64,000 nt of DNA, taken from contig NZ_JVLH01000009.1 in the NCBI RefSeq assembly GCF_001070855.1, positions 310,001 through 374,000 of the forward strand. Direction: 5' to 3'. Both the position numbers and the translations under genes were made by a program. The notes beneath the pieces are model-generated. The model saw only the letters and a list, made by a program, of their open reading frames with translations, searched no databases and was not told the DNA's origin. This stretch comes from Trueperella pyogenes (GTDB lineage Bacteria > Actinomycetota > Actinomycetes > Actinomycetales > Actinomycetaceae). Positions 6,567-18,660 of the stretch are shown here, piece after piece (position 1 is the first letter of the stretch; every line of letters begins with the position of its first letter).

Positions 6567-9203
6567 GTGACGACAGCTCTTTATCGCCGGTACAGGCCCG
6601 ATACCTTTGAACAGGTCATCGGCCAGGAACACGTGACCAAACCCCTCCAGGCAGCTTTGCGTGCCCACAGGGTCAATCACGCGTACTTATTCTCTGGTCC
6701 GCGCGGGTGCGGAAAGACGACCTCTGCGCGTATTTTGGCGCGTTGCCTGAACTGCGCTGAAGGTCCAACGGATACGCCTTGCGGTCAATGTGAGTCCTGT
6801 CGTGAACTGGCAACCGGTGGTCCGGGTTCCCTCGACGTTGTTGAAATCGACGCCGCCTCGCACGGTGGTGTGGATGATGCGCGTGACCTACGTGAGCGCG
6901 CTACTTTTGCGCCGGTGCGTGACCGCTACAAGGTCTTCATCATCGACGAAGCCCACATGGTCAGCCCCCAGGGCTTCAATGCCCTGCTCAAGCTCGTGGA
7001 AGAGCCGCCCGAGCACGTGAAGTTCATCTTTGCGACAACGGAACCTGAGCGCGTCATTGGAACCATTCGTTCCCGTACGCATCACTATCCTTTCCGCTTG
7101 GTTCCGCCGGATATTTTGGAACCCTACCTGCAGACTCTGTGCGATGAGGAGCATATTCGCGTCGGTGAAGGTGTCCTTCCCCTGGTCATCCGCGCCGGTG
7201 GCGGTTCTGTGCGTGACTCTCTGTCGGTCTTGGACCAGTTGATGGCCGGCGCAATCGATGGAGAGATTGCATATAAGACCGCTGTTGCTCTTTTGGGCTA
7301 CACGGATACTGCGCTTTTGGATGAGACTGTCGATGCCCTTGCAGGGGGCGACGGCTCTGCTGCGTATCGCGTGATCGAAAAAATGGTGTCTTCAGGTCAT
7401 GACCCGCGTCGTTTTGTCGAAGATTTCTTGCAGCGCTTACGCGATCTGTTGATTATTGCTGTCGCGGGTGATGGCGCCAACGATGTCTTGGTGGGAACGC
7501 CTCACGATCAGTTTGAACGCATGAGCGTCCAGGCAAAGAACTGGGGCACGCAGGCCTTGTCGCGCGCTGCCGACCTCACTGACGAGGCCCTTCGCTCCAT
7601 GACTGGTGCGACCTCACCCAGGTTGCAGCTTGAGTTGCTCATCGGCCGAATCTTGGTGCCCGGTGCAGGCGTTGATGCTACTGCTGGTGCCTATGGAGTA
7701 GCACCTGCGGCGGTCACTGGTGGGATGGCGGGTACCCCGGGACCGCTCTCTGGTGGAGTCGGCTTGGTTGGGGGCGGTGCCCCTGCCGAGGCCCCGGCTG
7801 GCTCGGGTTCATTTGGTGCTCGTCAGGCACGCGAAGCTCTTGCACGCAAGAAAGCCCAAAAGAGCGGAGACCAGGACACCTCGGTGGCGCCAGAAGCTTT
7901 TGTCGATGGCCGTATTGATTCGCCTCGACAGGCAGAACGCGCTCCTCAGCCTCAGCCCTCATCCGGCGGCTGGGAGGTTGCTCGCCCTGCTGCTCATAGT
8001 GATGCACCTGCGCAGCACAGCGCTCCTGTTGATGCTCCTGCTGCTCAGACACCTCGTGACGCTGTCCATGAAGTGTCTGAAAAGGCTTCGGAGCAAGTTC
8101 CTGCGCCTTCTCATTCGTCCGCTCCCGCGCCAGCACCTGCGCAGGTTTCAAGCTCCGCTGCTGCACCCAATGCGGATCTTGTACGGCAGCGCTGGGGAGA
8201 TGTTGTTGAGCGCTTGGCCACGCACAGCAGGGTTGTGTGGAGCTTGCTGTCTCAAAACGGGCAATTGGGAGCCGTTGACGGAGACCAATTGGTCATCCTC
8301 TTCCCCAGTCAAGGGATGGTCGCAAGCTTTACAAACGGGGGACGAGCGCAGATCGTGGAAGACACGATCTATGACGTCTTGGGTGTTCGATTGCACGTGA
8401 GCGCACAGGTGGGGCAATCCGGTGGTGGGCCAGCAGTTTCAACGCCTTCTGCCAATGCACATTCCGTTGCGGCTCCTGTGCAGAGCACGCCAGCCCAGGC
8501 CGCACCCGTTCAGTCCGCAGCCGCTCAGGCTTCAGCTGCTCAAGAATCGGTCCCCTCCGGACCAGGCAACACAGACGCTTCAGCGCACGAAGCAGCACCA
8601 ACACCGGAATTCCATGTTCCGGCGGAACCGATCGATTCTTCGAAACCCTATGATCCGCAGGCACCGGAATCTTACGATTGGCATACTCAGGCGCCGCCCC
8701 CTTTTGATCCGGGGGATCAGGTTGAAGAGGTAGAGCAGGATTTACAGGAAGTACCTGCTCCATCACCTGAACCTGATGATGAACCAGAGGATGAGCCTGC
8801 CGCGACCTCCGGTTGGAGCGAAACTGTTGTACAGCCTCCAAGCTTTGACCCGCTTGAAGAAGAGTCTGCCCCTGAAGTTCCGAACTTTGCTGAGGTGACG
8901 CCACTTCCTTCACAGCGTTTTGCGCGCATAGAAGAAGATGACGACGCGCCTTCTAGCGAGGACACACATTCAACTGACAATGCGCGTTCGGATGAGGAGC
9001 CGGAAGTCTCAGCAGAGGCCTCGGCAGAGGAAGACTCGCAGGAAATTCCCGCAACCCCCAGCGTTTCTGCGGCAGAGGACGACAGCGCCAGCATCGATGA
9101 TCAGGACATGTCCGAATCGAATCTCTTTGGAATCCCAGCAGTTTTGGATATTTTGGGCGGAACCATCATCGAGCAAAAGACTGACGACCAGGGTGGGTGG
9201 TGA
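6567..9203 (+). CDS. dnaX: DNA polymerase III subunits gamma and tau
   Basis: 878 residues from GTG 6567. AAA+ ATPase of the clamp loader: Walker A GPRGCGKT (44-51), zinc-binding cysteines C63, C72, C75 and C78, Walker B DEAH (127-130), and the sensor region SRTHHYPF. After about residue 370 comes a long Ala/Pro/Gln-rich linker, then a domain around residues 530-620 and an acidic C-terminal tail. It is longer than the usual 600-700 residues because of the low-complexity linker. recR follows after 3 bases, as is common. Confidence 0.96.
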   Translation: MTTALYRRYRPDTFEQVIGQEHVTKPLQAALRAHRVNHAYLFSGPRGCGKTTSARILARCLNCAEGPTDTPCGQCESCRELATGGPGSLDVVEIDAASHGGVDDARDLRERATFAPVRDRYKVFIIDEAHMVSPQGFNALLKLVEEPPEHVKFIFATTEPERVIGTIRSRTHHYPFRLVPPDILEPYLQTLCDEEHIRVGEGVLPLVIRAGGGSVRDSLSVLDQLMAGAIDGEIAYKTAVALLGYTDTALLDETVDALAGGDGSAAYRVIEKMVSSGHDPRRFVEDFLQRLRDLLIIAVAGDGANDVLVGTPHDQFERMSVQAKNWGTQALSRAADLTDEALRSMTGATSPRLQLELLIGRILVPGAGVDATAGAYGVAPAAVTGGMAGTPGPLSGGVGLVGGGAPAEAPAGSGSFGARQAREALARKKAQKSGDQDTSVAPEAFVDGRIDSPRQAERAPQPQPSSGGWEVARPAAHSDAPAQHSAPVDAPAAQTPRDAVHEVSEKASEQVPAPSHSSAPAPAPAQVSSSAAAPNADLVRQRWGDVVERLATHSRVVWSLLSQNGQLGAVDGDQLVILFPSQGMVASFTNGGRAQIVEDTIYDVLGVRLHVSAQVGQSGGGPAVSTPSANAHSVAAPVQSTPAQAAPVQSAAAQASAAQESVPSGPGNTDASAHEAAPTPEFHVPAEPIDSSKPYDPQAPESYDWHTQAPPPFDPGDQVEEVEQDLQEVPAPSPEPDDEPEDEPAATSGWSETVVQPPSFDPLEEESAPEVPNFAEVTPLPSQRFARIEEDDDAPSSEDTHSTDNARSDEEPEVSAEASAEEDSQEIPATPSVSAAEDDSASIDDQDMSESNLFGIPAVLDILGGTIIEQKTDDQGGW

Positions 9204-9206
9204 CGC

Positions 9207-9803
9207 ATGTACGAAGGAGCTCTTCAAGACCTCATTGATGAATTGGGACAACTTCCCGGAGTGGGGCCAAAGAGTGCGCAGCGTATGGCTTTGCACCTTC
9301 TCGAGGCCGAGCCCGAGGATGTCGAGCGCCTCACCACTGCGATCAATGCGGTCCGCCATCAGGTCAAGCACTGTGTCGTCTGTGGAAACCTCACTGAAGA
9401 CGATGAATGCTCGATCTGTCGGGATCCGCGGCGTGACCCCAGCGTGATCTGTGTCGTCCAAGAACCAAAGGACATTCAGGCCATCGAGAATTCACGGGTA
9501 TTCCGCGGACGCTATCACGTGCTTGGCGGCGCCATTGATCCTATCCACGGGATTGGCCCCGATCAGCTCAGTATTCGCCAGCTTTTGGGACGCCTGTCAG
9601 ATGGCGTTGTTCAAGAGGTCATCATCGCGACAAACCCGAATATTGAAGGTGAGGCAACCGCCTCGTACCTAGCGCGCACTCTCTCGACAATCGGTGTGAC
9701 AACAACGCGACTTGCCATGGGCCTTCCCGTGGGTGGCGATTTGGAATATGCGGATTCCATTACCCTGGGACGGGCGATGGAAGGCCGACGCAATATGTCC
9801 TGA
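9207..9803 (+). CDS. recR: Recombination mediator protein RecR
   Basis: 198 residues, full length. Helix-hairpin-helix [13 protein letters not shown] (about 16-28), a four-cysteine zinc site C56, C59, C68, C71, and a Toprim domain after about residue 80 ([29 protein letters not shown]). RecR works with RecO, and here probably RecF, to load RecA at gaps. It starts 3 bases after dnaX and is followed 31 bases later by the response regulator. Confidence 0.96.
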   Translation: MYEGALQDLIDELGQLPGVGPKSAQRMALHLLEAEPEDVERLTTAINAVRHQVKHCVVCGNLTEDDECSICRDPRRDPSVICVVQEPKDIQAIENSRVFRGRYHVLGGAIDPIHGIGPDQLSIRQLLGRLSDGVVQEVIIATNPNIEGEATASYLARTLSTIGVTTTRLAMGLPVGGDLEYADSITLGRAMEGRRNMS

Positions 9804-9834
9804 ATTTCCACGGAAATTATGAAAGGATCGCGAC

Positions 9835-10560
9835 GTGAGTACAACAGAGTCCAGCTTTATTCGCCCCGATGGGACACCAGCGCGCGTCCTTGTTGTGGAT
9901 GATGAATCGGTCTTGGCCGAGCTACTTGGATCAGCACTGCGTCACCAAGGCTGGGAAACCCAAACGGCAGCAAACGGTTGGGAAGCACTGGATAAAGCCG
10001 ATACCTTCGATCCCGATGTCGTGGTCTTGGATATCCAGATGCCCGGACTGGATGGAATGGAAACCTTGGAACGCCTGCGTAAGCGCAAGCCACACCTTCC
10101 CGTTCTGTTCTTGACGGCGCGTGACGCCGTTGCCGATCGCGTTGCCGGACTGCGTGCAGGTGCAGATGACTACGTCACTAAGCCTTTCGATCTCGATGAA
10201 GTGACAGCGCGTATCGATGCCCTGCTTCGCCGCTATGGAATGGCTTCGGTTACCGCTGAACGTGTTCTGACCGTTGGTGACCTGACCTTGGACGAGGACT
10301 CCCACGACGTTGCGCGCGGCGGTGAAGCGATTACGCTCACCAACACGGAATTTGAGCTTCTGCGTTACTTCATGGAAAACCCCAATGTTGTCCTCTCGAA
10401 GTCGCAGATCCTCGACCGCGTGTGGTCCTACGATTTCGGCGGTCAGGCAAACATCGTCGAACTGTATATCTCCTACCTGCGTAAGAAGATTGACGCTGGG
10501 CGCGAACCCATGATTCATACGGTCAGGGGAGCCGGTTATATCCTCAGGCCAGCCTCCTAG
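9835..10560 (+). CDS. OmpR/PhoB-family response regulator
   Basis: 241 residues from GTG 9835 with an AAAGGA ribosome site. Receiver domain (about 17-130) with the acidic pocket DDE (22-24), phospho-acceptor D66, and the conserved T and K in FLTARD and YVTKPFD. Winged-helix DNA-binding domain at about 142-240, ending IHTVRGAGYILRPAS. Close in form to actinobacterial MprA/PrrA-type regulators. The partner kinase gene follows after 8 bases. Confidence 0.93.
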   Translation: MSTTESSFIRPDGTPARVLVVDDESVLAELLGSALRHQGWETQTAANGWEALDKADTFDPDVVVLDIQMPGLDGMETLERLRKRKPHLPVLFLTARDAVADRVAGLRAGADDYVTKPFDLDEVTARIDALLRRYGMASVTAERVLTVGDLTLDEDSHDVARGGEAITLTNTEFELLRYFMENPNVVLSKSQILDRVWSYDFGGQANIVELYISYLRKKIDAGREPMIHTVRGAGYILRPAS

Positions 10561-10568
10561 GAGCGCCA

Positions 10569-12245
10569 ATGACAAGCTCTTCCCCCCAAGCTTCGAATTC
10601 TGAACCACAGGCGACCACCCCCAAGCACAGCACTCCTCGACCAAAGCGCAAGCGATCGCGTCTTCTCACTGTTCGTCTGAGTCGTTTCCTTGCTGCAGCC
10701 GTCGCTCTTGCGCTGGTGACCATGCTTGCCGCCTCGGCGCTCGCAATGCATTCGTGGATGTCCTCCAAGCTCGATAGTTCGCTTGAATCCATGCTCAGCA
10801 GGCTTGAAAAGAACGCAGAGCTCAGCTTGCAGCAACCTGTTCCTCCGCCCCCTCCTCCGACGGCTGGCTCGCAGAACGACCAGGATGATCATGACGATGA
10901 CCATGGACCATCACAGTCGAATTCCCCAAGTTCCTCTGCTCCGCCAAGTGAACACGGTCCGCGTGGTTTGCGAGGCCCAGGTTCTGCAGAAGGCCAGTTG
11001 CAGCTCATCAAACATGATGATGAGGTGGTTTCCGGTGTCGTCAAGCAATTTGATGTGGTGGAACTCGATAGTGCCGCTCAGCAGCAGATTCTCTCCTTGC
11101 GCTGTGATAGACATGGGCACAATGTCAGCTTGCCGAATTTAGGCTCTTTCAGGGTTATGTGCGGTCAATCAGAGTCGGCAACACTGGTCGTCGGCCTGTC
11201 TTTGGCAGCCAATAACTCGACGCTGATTATGTTGGTGGCTCTTGAAGGCGTCATCGCTCTTGTCGTGATCGCAGGCGCGACTTTCATCGGTCGCAAGTGG
11301 ATTCGCAAAGAAATGCTCCCCTTGGGTGAGGTAGCGGCGACTGCGCGAAACATCGGCTCCAAGGACCTGATTGCCACACCAACGGTTGAGGATTTCCAAC
11401 GCGTTGATTACTCCATCGCCCAGCCTGGTGATGAGGTCGGCGATGTTGGTTACGCCCTCAATACGATGATCGACAACGTTGAAACGGCACTTCAGGCCCG
11501 CGCTGAATCCGAGCAGCGCCTGCGCCAGTTCGTTGCCGATGCCTCGCACGAGCTTCGCACTCCCTTGGCATCGATTCAGGGTTACACGCAGCTTCTTCAG
11601 CGCGGGGCAACGGACCAAGAGCTTGCGCTTTCCCGAATTGCCTCTGAGTCTGCGCGTATGTCCGGTCTGGTTGAGGATCTTCTACTTTTAGCTCGCCTTG
11701 ATGCGGGACGCGAACTAGCCAGCGATCCGGTAGACGTGATCCCTCTGGCCATCGACGCAGTGTCAGACGCCCACGCGGCAGGTCCGGATCACCAGTGGAG
11801 CCTGGACCTTCCCGAAATTGATGACGAGGCTGATTTCTGCACTTCCTGCACCGTGCTGGGTGACGAGTCTGCGCTTCGCCAGGTCTTCGCAAACCTAGTC
11901 AATAACGCGAGGATCCACACTCCCGCTGGCACTCACGTCAAAGTTGGGGTGCAAACGATCGCCGGTACCGCATCGACGCCGGGATTTGTGCGCCTGAGCG
12001 TTGCTGATGATGGGCCGGGTATTGCGCCCGAGCTGCGCGCGACCGTCTTTGATCGCTTCGTCCGAGGCGACACTTCGCGCTCACGTCAGGGGAAAGGATC
12101 CTCGGGGCTTGGACTATCGATCGTTTCGTCGATTGCCGAGGCCTTGGGTGGCCGAGTGGATGTCGATACCTTATGCGAAGGCGAGGGTGCACCCGGCGAA
12201 CACGGAACGACCTTCTCGGTCATCTTGCCGGCGGCAGAAAACTAG
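10569..12245 (+). CDS. Sensor histidine kinase with an Asp/His-rich extracytoplasmic loop
   Basis: 558 residues. Basic N-terminus, membrane helix 1 (about 38-60), an external region (about 61-215) with a proline run (91-97) and the Asp/His-rich cluster DQDDHDDDHG (104-113), membrane helix 2 (about 218-240), HAMP, the phospho-acceptor His327 in DASHELRTPLASIQGY, and a HATPase_c domain with N-box NLVNNARIHT, DDGPGI and GLGLSIVSSI. It phosphorylates the response regulator encoded just before it. The Asp/His cluster could bind a metal ion or sense pH; this is inference. Confidence 0.92.
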   Translation: MTSSSPQASNSEPQATTPKHSTPRPKRKRSRLLTVRLSRFLAAAVALALVTMLAASALAMHSWMSSKLDSSLESMLSRLEKNAELSLQQPVPPPPPPTAGSQNDQDDHDDDHGPSQSNSPSSSAPPSEHGPRGLRGPGSAEGQLQLIKHDDEVVSGVVKQFDVVELDSAAQQQILSLRCDRHGHNVSLPNLGSFRVMCGQSESATLVVGLSLAANNSTLIMLVALEGVIALVVIAGATFIGRKWIRKEMLPLGEVAATARNIGSKDLIATPTVEDFQRVDYSIAQPGDEVGDVGYALNTMIDNVETALQARAESEQRLRQFVADASHELRTPLASIQGYTQLLQRGATDQELALSRIASESARMSGLVEDLLLLARLDAGRELASDPVDVIPLAIDAVSDAHAAGPDHQWSLDLPEIDDEADFCTSCTVLGDESALRQVFANLVNNARIHTPAGTHVKVGVQTIAGTASTPGFVRLSVADDGPGIAPELRATVFDRFVRGDTSRSRQGKGSSGLGLSIVSSIAEALGGRVDVDTLCEGEGAPGEHGTTFSVILPAAEN

Positions 12246-12257
12246 ACCTAATGCGAA

Positions 12258-12291
12258 TAGGGGCGCTCTCACATCGATGAGGGCGCCCCTA
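12258..12291. terminator. Bidirectional terminator between the kinase and exonuclease genes
   Basis: 14-bp stem (12258-12271 with 12278-12291, one G-T pair) and 6-base loop between two converging genes. No long T-run on either side, but the stem is very stable. Confidence 0.7.
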
Positions 12292-12300
12292 CGGTTATCG

Positions 12301-13650
12301 CTAGCGGTTTCTTTGTTGAAGAGCCGCGACGATGAGGGCGCAGGCCTCGGCATCCGAGGTTGCATCGTGGTGATTCAGACGGAAACCCGGAACAAGTGCA
12401 CGTGTGACGGTCGGCAGTTTGTAGTCACTCAATCCGGGTACTAGATCCTTTGCCGTCCGATAGGAACAGAAGAAGTCGCTTGGCAAGGTTCGGGTTTGGA
12501 AGAACTCGTCCAGCTCCTGCCAGACCCTCTTATCGAAGGTTGCGTTGTGCGCATACATGGGAAGTCCAGCGGAAAAACGCAGCGCATAGGGTGCGACATC
12601 TGTCCATGATGGAGAGTTGTGGACGTCGCGCGCAGTAATTCCGTGGATGTGCGTGAATTCAAAGTGATCGTAACCTGAAGGAGGTTTGATCAGCGTCGAC
12701 ATGCGGTCGATGACCTGGCCCTGATGGACCTTTACAAGTGCGATCTGGCACGCAGAGACGCCACCCATGCGATTTGCGGTCTCGAAATCGACAGCGACGA
12801 AGGTTGGCGCCGCAAGGATTTTTGATGGAGCGGACCATGCAGAACTGCGTGGCTGCTCGCGTCTTGACGAGGCCGCTCGTGCGGGCGCAGATGAGCGTAC
12901 CTGCGCGTAGGGGCGGAGGTTCGGATTGTATTGCTCTGTGATGCGTGGGGTTGAGTGCTCTTCAGCAGGGATTGATGTGTAACCGGTTGTCGGCGCGTCA
13001 AAATACGTTGTGCTTTTGACGTGTTTTTCAAGCTCGACGAGGCGTTTCCATTCGGCGTTATATGCAGAGGCGTCCTCACCGCGTTGTTTAGCAAGCATTT
13101 CCTGTGCTTTGGCGCGACGCTTCTGAAGGTCGATGCGGTAATCTTCGCGAGGCGCGGGCAGGCCCAGCGAGAACCATCTATCCAAGGTTGCGAGCTCGCC
13201 AGAGTAGTCCTTCATCTTGTGCTGAATGATGGTTACCTGGGCGACGTAGTACTCCATGACGCACTTAGGGTTTTGAAGCGCAGCTTTGACCATTTCTGTT
13301 AGGCAAGCTTGGGCTAGCGCCAGCGCCTGGTCGAGGTCTCCTGAGCGCTTGAAAGCTTTGATGTCATCGATCCATTCGAAGATGTAGCGTCCGTTGTAGC
13401 GGGGGACTAGGCACTCGGTGGTGTTTGCAGTGGGGGGAGTTGTAGCGACTAGAGCCGTCGGGAAAGAACCTGTGGGAGTAGGAACAACTGGAGTACCGGA
13501 GCCATTGAACGGCTGCAGAAAGGACTCCACGCGAGACTGAACTGCACCGACGCGCGACTGTACTGCCTCTACGTGGGACTGAACTGCGCGATCAATGTTT
13601 CCGGGTACGGTTAAGTTCGAAATATCGCGAATGATGTCACGCAGACCCAC
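12301..13650 (-). CDS. DEDDh 3'-5' exonuclease-domain protein (DnaQ/epsilon-like)
   Basis: 449 residues. The C-terminal ~165 residues are an RNase T/DnaQ-type exonuclease: ExoI motif DFE (D288, E290), ExoII around YAHNATFDKRVW, and ExoIII HHDATSDAEA supplying the last His and Asp. The N-terminal ~280 residues lack a known domain; near residues 20-45 there are three near-identical heptads (AVQSHVE, AVQSRVG, AVQSRVE), suggesting a coiled coil, and a mostly helical middle domain. Too long for an epsilon subunit alone; a repair or RNA-processing role is possible. Confidence 0.82.
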   Translation of the reverse strand: MGLRDIIRDISNLTVPGNIDRAVQSHVEAVQSRVGAVQSRVESFLQPFNGSGTPVVPTPTGSFPTALVATTPPTANTTECLVPRYNGRYIFEWIDDIKAFKRSGDLDQALALAQACLTEMVKAALQNPKCVMEYYVAQVTIIQHKMKDYSGELATLDRWFSLGLPAPREDYRIDLQKRRAKAQEMLAKQRGEDASAYNAEWKRLVELEKHVKSTTYFDAPTTGYTSIPAEEHSTPRITEQYNPNLRPYAQVRSSAPARAASSRREQPRSSAWSAPSKILAAPTFVAVDFETANRMGGVSACQIALVKVHQGQVIDRMSTLIKPPSGYDHFEFTHIHGITARDVHNSPSWTDVAPYALRFSAGLPMYAHNATFDKRVWQELDEFFQTRTLPSDFFCSYRTAKDLVPGLSDYKLPTVTRALVPGFRLNHHDATSDAEACALIVAALQQRNR

Positions 13651-13741
13651 TGTAACTCTCCTGATAACGACGTCGTCATCGTTGATAGTACAGCATTTCT
13701 TCGGCTAAATTGCAGGATTTTTGGACCTATTCTCGCGAGGC

Positions 13742-15472
13742 CTAAAACTCCACCTGGAGCGCTTCGCGCGCACGGTAGCGGGCCTCGCCGGGATCAGAGG
13801 CCTCGACAACGGAAGCGGCAGCTAAGCGACACTGTGCCAGGCTGACCTGCGCAAGTTGCGCGCCCACCGAGGGAATTGCCAAGCGCGGCATCGACAGCGC
13901 GGGGATCCCCATACCAACGAAAACGCAAGCGAGCAGCGGGTCTGCCGCGGCCTCGCCACACACGCTCACGCTTACCCCGTGCTCAAGGCCAGCGCGCGCA
14001 ACCTGTGCAATCAGGCGCAAAGGTGCGGGTTGCCAGGGATCGGAGTACTCAGCCAAGTCAGGTGACATGCGATCTGCGGCCATCGTGTACTGCGTCAGAT
14101 CATTCGTCCCAATCGATACGAAATCGACGTATTTCATCATGGAATCAATCAAAATTGCCGCCGCGGGGACCTCGATCATGATTCCCGCGCGCAGTTCGAC
14201 CTCGAAGCGTTCGGTAAGTTGACGGACGGTCGAAGCAAACCACTGGGCTTCGGCAATCGTTGAAATCATGGGAGCCATGATTGATACCGAAGTTTCTCGG
14301 TGTTGGATGGCTGCCAGAGCGATCGCTTCCAGTTGGTTATGAAGGATCTGCGGGTGGGGACCAGAGGTTCGGATTCCTCGGACGCCCAGCGCAGGATTGT
14401 CTTCCCCAGGGATCGTTGCGTAGGCCAGGGGTTTATCTGAACCCGCATCCAAGGTGCGCACGCACACTGAATGCCCTCGGAATTGTTCAAAAACCCCCGA
14501 GTAAAAGTTCACCTGCTCTTCAATTGTTGGCTCGCTGTGTGCGTTCAAGAAGGCCAGTTCTGAACGCAAAAGGCCGATTGATTCAAGGTGGGGAGATTGA
14601 GCTGCGGCCTGCGCGCTTGCGAAGTCGTGGACGTTGGCCAAAAGCTGTAAGGGGTGCTCATCGTTGGTCTGAGCGGGCGCATTCCAATTGGCTACTGCCT
14701 GTGCGCGCTTTTGATCTCGTTGAACAGCAGCTTGTGCGTCTTCGGCAGAAACCTCGGTTGCCAGAGATCCCACAAAGGCATCCATCAATACAAGATCCCC
14801 CTGGCGCAGTTCGCTCAAGTTGCGTACTGCAACGATGCAGGGGATCCCCAATTGGCGCGCGATGATCGATGTGTGCGAGGTCGGACCGCCCAGTTCCGTT
14901 GCAATTCCAACGCAATATCTGGGATCAAGGTTCGCGGCATCCGAAGGGGATAGGTCACGTGCACACACGATATAAGGAGCGAAAGGAGCCGCTTTCTGAG
15001 AAGCACTGACGGACGTCCCCGCGCCTGATGCCAAGACCCCAGAGTCGGCCTCGGCAAGGTGAGCAAGGACTAGGTCACGGACGTCGTAGAGGTCGGCGAT
15101 GCGCTCCAGCATGAGTCCACCAGAGGAACGGAAAACCTCGACGAATTTATCGGTCGCGCGAACAACTGATTGCGGTGCCGGAACACCGGAGAAGATCCAA
15201 GACTGAGCTTCGCGAATCCACGTTGGGTCTGTTGCTAAAGACGCGGTCATGACGAGGACGTCTGAGACATCTCCGAGTGCATGCACTGAGCGTTCGAAGA
15301 GCTCCTCGCCGACTTTCTTGCAGATCTCCTCAAGGGAGACGGCAATGGCTGGGCGGTCCTCGGGAGGTAGGGGAGTGAAATCGTCGGAAGGAAGGGCCGG
15401 GTGAGATGTCCAAACAATTGGCGCATAGGAGACACCGTGAACTACCGGGGTCCCATAAATCGTGTGCGGCAT
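13742..15472 (-). CDS. ptsI: Phosphoenolpyruvate-protein phosphotransferase (PTS enzyme I)
   Basis: 576 residues from ATG 15472, chosen because an AGGAG ribosome site lies 8 bases upstream; this also gives the usual enzyme I length. Phospho-histidine His200 in GGPTSHTSIIARQLGIP, the PEP-binding motif AGIMIEVPAAAILID, SIGTNDLTQYTMAADR, and the C-terminal active-site cysteine in VSVCGEAAADP. It takes phosphate from PEP and passes it to HPr for sugar uptake. HPr and EII genes are not in the window, so the gene stands alone here. Confidence 0.94.
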   Translation of the reverse strand: MPHTIYGTPVVHGVSYAPIVWTSHPALPSDDFTPLPPEDRPAIAVSLEEICKKVGEELFERSVHALGDVSDVLVMTASLATDPTWIREAQSWIFSGVPAPQSVVRATDKFVEVFRSSGGLMLERIADLYDVRDLVLAHLAEADSGVLASGAGTSVSASQKAAPFAPYIVCARDLSPSDAANLDPRYCVGIATELGGPTSHTSIIARQLGIPCIVAVRNLSELRQGDLVLMDAFVGSLATEVSAEDAQAAVQRDQKRAQAVANWNAPAQTNDEHPLQLLANVHDFASAQAAAQSPHLESIGLLRSELAFLNAHSEPTIEEQVNFYSGVFEQFRGHSVCVRTLDAGSDKPLAYATIPGEDNPALGVRGIRTSGPHPQILHNQLEAIALAAIQHRETSVSIMAPMISTIAEAQWFASTVRQLTERFEVELRAGIMIEVPAAAILIDSMMKYVDFVSIGTNDLTQYTMAADRMSPDLAEYSDPWQPAPLRLIAQVARAGLEHGVSVSVCGEAAADPLLACVFVGMGIPALSMPRLAIPSVGAQLAQVSLAQCRLAAASVVEASDPGEARYRAREALQVEF

Positions 15473-15656
15473 CGAGGACTCCTTCCGTGGATGTAACTCA
15501 ACCATATTCGTTGGTCCTAGGAATATGCCAAGTGTGCCGAAAGTTACGCTCATAAATCGACACAAACGTTCACGTGTTGGTCAGTACTCGTCATGTGCGC
15601 GAGTTTTCAGGGACGATAAGAACAGATAACCCAAACGCAGACAGTTAGGACCACCC

Positions 15657-18055
<2,399 letters not shown>

Positions 18056-18084
18056 ACGCTTAAAGCTGCGTTTAATTAGACAGA

Positions 18085-18125
18085 AAAAGGGGTTGGAGAC
18101 GGTCAAGCCGTCTCCAACCCCTTTT
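18085..18125. terminator. Bidirectional terminator between asd and trxA
   Basis: 18-bp perfect stem AAAAGGGGTTGGAGACGG (18085-18102) with its complement at 18108-18125 and a 5-base loop. The stem ends in CTTTT on either strand, so it can end both the asd and the thioredoxin transcripts. Confidence 0.92.
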
Positions 18126-18169
18126 GAGTTTTGGTGGTGTGCGCACCTATCACACACCGTGTTTAAGCA

Positions 18170-18544
18170 TCAGTCGTTGTGAGATTCCTGGTGCTTCTTA
18201 GCTTCTGCGTGAACCTCTTCCATGTTCAGGGCTTCTGCCTGAGAGATCAGGTCCTCAAGAGCAGCTGCCGGAAGAGCACCGGAGTTACGGAAGATCAGGA
18301 CACCTTCGCGGAAGATCATCAGGGTCGGGATCGACGAAATCTGAGCGGAAGCAGCAAGTTCCTGCTGCGCATCGGTGTCGACCTTGCCGAAAACGATGTC
18401 GGGGTGCTTCTCCGAGACGGACTCGAAGATGGGGCCGAACTGACGGCACGGGCCGCACCAGGTCGCCCAGAAGTCAACCAGGACGATCTTGTCGGAATTA
18501 ACGGTCTCGTTGAAGTTTTCAGTGGTGAGCTCGATGGTACTCAT
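18170..18544 (-). CDS. trxA: Thioredoxin
   Basis: 124 residues from ATG 18544, which has AAAGGAG 9 bases upstream; an earlier in-frame start would lie before that ribosome site. Active site WCGPC with C30 and C33, and the cis-proline loop ISSIPTLMIF. General protein disulfide reductase. The C-terminus has an extra ~15-residue charged tail (EEVHAEAKKHQESHND). A perfect palindrome sits just upstream of the start. Confidence 0.94.
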   Translation of the reverse strand: MSTIELTTENFNETVNSDKIVLVDFWATWCGPCRQFGPIFESVSEKHPDIVFGKVDTDAQQELAASAQISSIPTLMIFREGVLIFRNSGALPAAALEDLISQAEALNMEEVHAEAKKHQESHND

Positions 18545-18570
18545 TGAAGGGCACTCCTTTGATTCGTGTT

Positions 18571-18584
18571 GGGGCACGTGCCCC
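18571..18584. promoter_or_regulatory. 14-bp perfect palindrome upstream of trxA
   Basis: GGGGCACGTGCCCC centred about 34 bases before the trxA start codon. It may be a protein-binding site or, in the mRNA, a short hairpin ahead of the ribosome site. No regulator is assigned. Confidence 0.45.
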
Positions 18585-18660
18585 GCTTGATGTCCAGCTC
18601 AACGGTTCGTGCCGGTCACTTATTCCCCGATCCTATCGGAGTTAGCTGATTCACACGATG

